Assembly (NCBI GenBank): GCA_023430245.1
Contig: JAEZBA010000114.1
Location: 1-7,371, forward strand
Direction: 5' to 3'
Source: Pseudomonadota bacterium
Lineage (GTDB): Bacteria; Pseudomonadota; Alphaproteobacteria; Rhizobiales; Xanthobacteraceae
Length of the DNA stretch: 7,371 nt
Shown here: positions 5,697 to 7,371 of the stretch, in pieces
How positions within the stretch are numbered: the first letter of the stretch is position 1
Layout: each line of letters opens with the position of its first letter
The notes under the pieces: model-generated
Told to the model about the DNA's origin: nothing
Databases searched by the model: none
Seen by the model: only the letters and a program-made list of their open reading frames with translations
Made by a program: the position numbers and the translations under genes

Positions 5697-6384
5697 AGAA
5701 AGTCTGGATAAAGCCGGGCATCATCGGATCGATATCGGCTGAGCCACGCGCCACACAGGCGTCCGCAAGTTCCGGCTCGGCCTCCCGTGCGATATGGGCG
5801 CGGATGCGGTTGCGGATCTGCTGCGCCGTCTCCCGGCTCCGCATCGGCTTCAGCAGCGCGAGCATCGGCCCCGCCGGCAGGCAATGCCAGCCGGCATCGA
5901 CCGCGAAGTCTGCCGGATCGAGCCCGGTCTCCTCCGCGACCTCGCGGCGGACGCTGGCATCGAGGGCGACCTTGCCGTCCGCGATGTCGTGCAGGGCCGG
6001 CGTGCCGCCGGGAAAATAGATCCTGCCGCCATTCATGGTGCCGGCGCTCATCACGCCGAGTATGTAAGCGCCGTCCGAGCCCTGCAGCGCGCCGAGCGCG
6101 AAGCTATTGGTCACGCCCTCGCCCGGAAAGCCGAAATCGCGCCAGGCCATGAAGCTTGCGAAGTTGGTTTCGAAAAAGCTGCCGCGCAAAGCGCCGCCCG
6201 AAATCTCGTGCCGATGCATCAACAGCACGCGGCCGTTCCACAAGCCCGGCTTGTCGCGGCGCTGCGCCTCGAAATGCGCGTCGATTTCGCCGCGACGCTC
6301 GCGTGCAAACGCCCAGTCGAACGGCGAAACACGAAGGTCGAGCGTCTCAATGCGCAGCACCTCGCCTTGTCCAGCGCTTGCCAT
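5677..6384 (-). CDS. Nudix hydrolase with atypical Nudix box
   Basis: A 235-residue cytoplasmic protein. The catalytic half of the Nudix box is intact: REVAEETGL at residues 147-155, with Glu151 and Glu152 expected to bind the metal. It is preceded by the usual IYFPGGTP (122-129). The canonical GX5E spacing before it is not met: after the GG, a longer loop (LHDIADGKVALDASV, 131-145) is inserted. This pattern occurs, as far as I recall, in a group of alphaproteobacterial Nudix proteins often annotated only as 'NUDIX hydrolase'. An N-terminal region of about 110 residues, with WNGRVLLMHRHEISGG at 49-64, precedes the box. The likely reaction is hydrolysis of a nucleoside diphosphate linked to another moiety; the substrate is unknown. 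The ATG at 6384 overlaps the phzF stop (TGATG) and has GAGG at 6389-6392; a GTG one codon earlier is also possible. ppk2 follows after 41 bp. Confidence 0.87.
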   Translation of the reverse strand: MASAGQGEVLRIETLDLRVSPFDWAFARERRGEIDAHFEAQRRDKPGLWNGRVLLMHRHEISGGALRGSFFETNFASFMAWRDFGFPGEGVTNSFALGALQGSDGAYILGVMSAGTMNGGRIYFPGGTPALHDIADGKVALDASVRREVAEETGLDPADFAVDAGWHCLPAGPMLALLKPMRSRETAQQIRNRIRAHIAREAEPELADACVARGSADIDPMMPGFIQTFLRSAAS

Positions 6385-7277
6385 CACGCCTCGATATGTC
6401 CGTCGCTGACGATGATCGCGGCTCCGCCGATGGTGGCGCGCGTGAGCGCCCGGCCCGCCACCGTCATACCAAGCTCGATCTGGCTCGGCCGCCCCATCTC
6501 ATAGCCCTGTTCGATCACCAAGTGATGCTCGCCATCGCCCGGATGCGCGGTGTCCATCACCACGCCGGCGAAGGCTGCCGCCGCGGCACCGGTCGCCGGG
6601 TCCTCCTGGATGCCGAGCTTGGGCGCGAACATGCGGGCATGGAAATGGTGGCCGGGCTCGGCGGTCTGGCCACAATAGAGATAGACGAGCGCCCGGCCCT
6701 CCTTGCCGAAAGTGTCTTCGAACGAACTCGCAGGCGCTGCGCGCCCGATTGCGTCGAGATCGCGGACCGGGACGAAATGCGCCGGCACGCCGGCCGACCA
6801 GCGCGATGGCGCGCCGAAGCCGATCTCGTGCTCCGAGAGCGACAAAGCCTCCGCCGCATCCTCGGCCGTCACCGCCTCACCGACCCGTTCCGGCAGGCGC
6901 GGCAGCACAAAGCTCGCACGACCATGGTCCTTGCCCTGCGCTTCCACGATGCAATGGACATCGCCGACGGCCTCTTCCAGCACCATCCCGTGCGCGCCGC
7001 GATTGTAGCCGCTCATGCATCCGAGCAGGACCGCGGTGCCGACCGTCGGATGTCCCGCGAATGGCAGTTCGGCCACCGGCGTGAAGATGCGCAGCATCGC
7101 ACGGTTCTGCTGGTTCGAAGGCTGCATCACGAAAACGGTTTCGGCGAGATTGAACTCACGCGCGATGGCCTGCATGCCGGCCTTGTCGAGGCCGTCGGAT
7201 TCCAGCACCACCGCCAGCGGATTGCCGACGAAGCGCGTCTGCGTGAAGACGTCGAGGGTGACGAAGCGGCGGCGCAT
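6384..7277 (-). CDS. PhzF family isomerase/epimerase
   Basis: A 297-residue soluble enzyme with the two-lobed diaminopimelate-epimerase-like fold of the PhzF family. It has the opening FVTLDVFTQTRFVGNPLAVV at 5-24, the catalytic glutamate in NLAETVF at 43-49 (Glu46), GHPTVGTA at 75-82 (His76) and EDPATGAAAAAF at 225-236 (Asp226). The first two correspond to the Glu and His used in phenazine PhzF. PhzF itself isomerises trans-2,3-dihydro-3-hydroxyanthranilate, but most family members lie outside phenazine clusters, and no other phenazine gene is here, so the substrate is unknown. The ATG at 7277 begins directly before the conserved first strand. The frame is open to an ATG at 7367, but those 30 residues come from the repeat-like block upstream and are Pro/Arg-rich. 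The Shine-Dalgarno sequence is weak. The stop overlaps the Nudix start by one base, so the two are very likely co-transcribed and translationally coupled. Confidence 0.92.
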   Translation of the reverse strand: MRRRFVTLDVFTQTRFVGNPLAVVLESDGLDKAGMQAIAREFNLAETVFVMQPSNQQNRAMLRIFTPVAELPFAGHPTVGTAVLLGCMSGYNRGAHGMVLEEAVGDVHCIVEAQGKDHGRASFVLPRLPERVGEAVTAEDAAEALSLSEHEIGFGAPSRWSAGVPAHFVPVRDLDAIGRAAPASSFEDTFGKEGRALVYLYCGQTAEPGHHFHARMFAPKLGIQEDPATGAAAAAFAGVVMDTAHPGDGEHHLVIEQGYEMGRPSQIELGMTVAGRALTRATIGGAAIIVSDGHIEA

Positions 7278-7301
7278 GCAAGTGATCCGGCGGTGCTCGG
7301 A

Positions 7302-7371
7302 CTCCCTCCCCCTGAAAGGGGGAGGTCGGGCATCGCTGCGTAGCAGCGGTGGCCGGGTGGGGGTCATTGCT
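7302..7371. repeat. Repeat-like intergenic block with two hairpins upstream of phzF
   Basis: Hairpin one is CCTCCCCC (7305-7312), TGAAA loop, GGGGGAGG (7318-7325). Hairpin two is CGCTGC (7334-7339), GTA loop, GCAGCG (7343-7348), extendable by three pairs, one of them G-T, to 7331-7351. A GGCCGGGTGGGGGTC stretch follows to the edge. G-rich blocks of this pattern (CCTCCCCC...GGGGGAGG followed by GGGTGGGGGT) are, from memory, common dispersed intergenic repeats in rhizobial alphaproteobacteria; copy number was not checked. The block may continue past the window. No phzF promoter is recognisable in 7278-7371. Confidence 0.5.

Noticed and set aside
6384..7277. Phenazine biosynthesis
   Set aside because: PhzF-family proteins are widespread without phenazine production, and no phzA/B/D/E/G-like gene is in the window.
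7302..7325. Intrinsic terminator at the strong GC hairpin upstream of phzF
   Set aside because: The stem is strong but no U-tract follows on either strand; a repeat-derived hairpin is the better reading.
6156..7343. Plus-strand open frame of 395 codons opposite nudix and phzF
   Set aside because: It is antisense to two well-supported genes and runs into the repeat-like block; the product is Arg/His-rich and unrecognisable.

Overview
This is a GC-rich chromosomal window from what looks like an alphaproteobacterium. The gene types, the codon usage, and two dispersed-repeat-like intergenic elements suggest the Bradyrhizobium/Rhodopseudomonas/Afipia group. That placement is inference from recognised patterns, not from a search. 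Nearly all of the window is coding. I see no rRNA, tRNA, CRISPR array, insertion sequence, integrase or phage gene, so it reads as ordinary housekeeping or accessory-metabolism sequence rather than an island.

Layout, left to right. (1) Positions 1-712, minus strand: the N-terminal part of a thiamine-diphosphate (acetolactate-synthase-like) enzyme that runs off the left edge. It is preceded by a small NIPSNAP-family protein. A 114-bp gap between them holds a hairpin that resembles a dispersed repeat. (2) Positions 713-820: a divergent intergenic region with a candidate promoter for the NIPSNAP gene, overlapped by a GTCAAG-N8-CTTGAC dyad. (3) Positions 821-2374, plus strand: a two-domain protein fusing an aminoglycoside-phosphotransferase-like kinase to a P-loop (AAA_33-type) kinase. 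(4) Positions 2388-3423, minus strand: an azlC-azlD pair (branched-chain amino-acid exporter type) with overlapping genes, convergent with the fusion gene across a small palindrome. (5) Positions 3510-4661, plus strand: an MFS exporter of the YnfM-like type, divergent from azlC. (6) Positions 4703-7277, minus strand: a likely operon read from right to left, PhzF-family isomerase, Nudix hydrolase, then PPK2-type polyphosphate kinase. The first two genes overlap by one base (TGATG). The last follows a 41-bp gap that carries a long stem-loop. (7) Positions 7278-7371: upstream of phzF lies a repeat-like block with two strong hairpins.

How the genes may work together: AzlCD and the MFS protein form a divergent pair of exporter loci around an 86-bp promoter region. 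The phzF-nudix-ppk2 cluster combines a small-molecule isomerase, a nucleoside-diphosphate-X hydrolase and a polyphosphate-dependent nucleotide kinase. A link through nucleotide salvage or clean-up is possible but unproven. I did not find a clearly new system. The most interesting points are the fused double kinase, the atypical Nudix box with its operon partners, and the structured intergenic elements.
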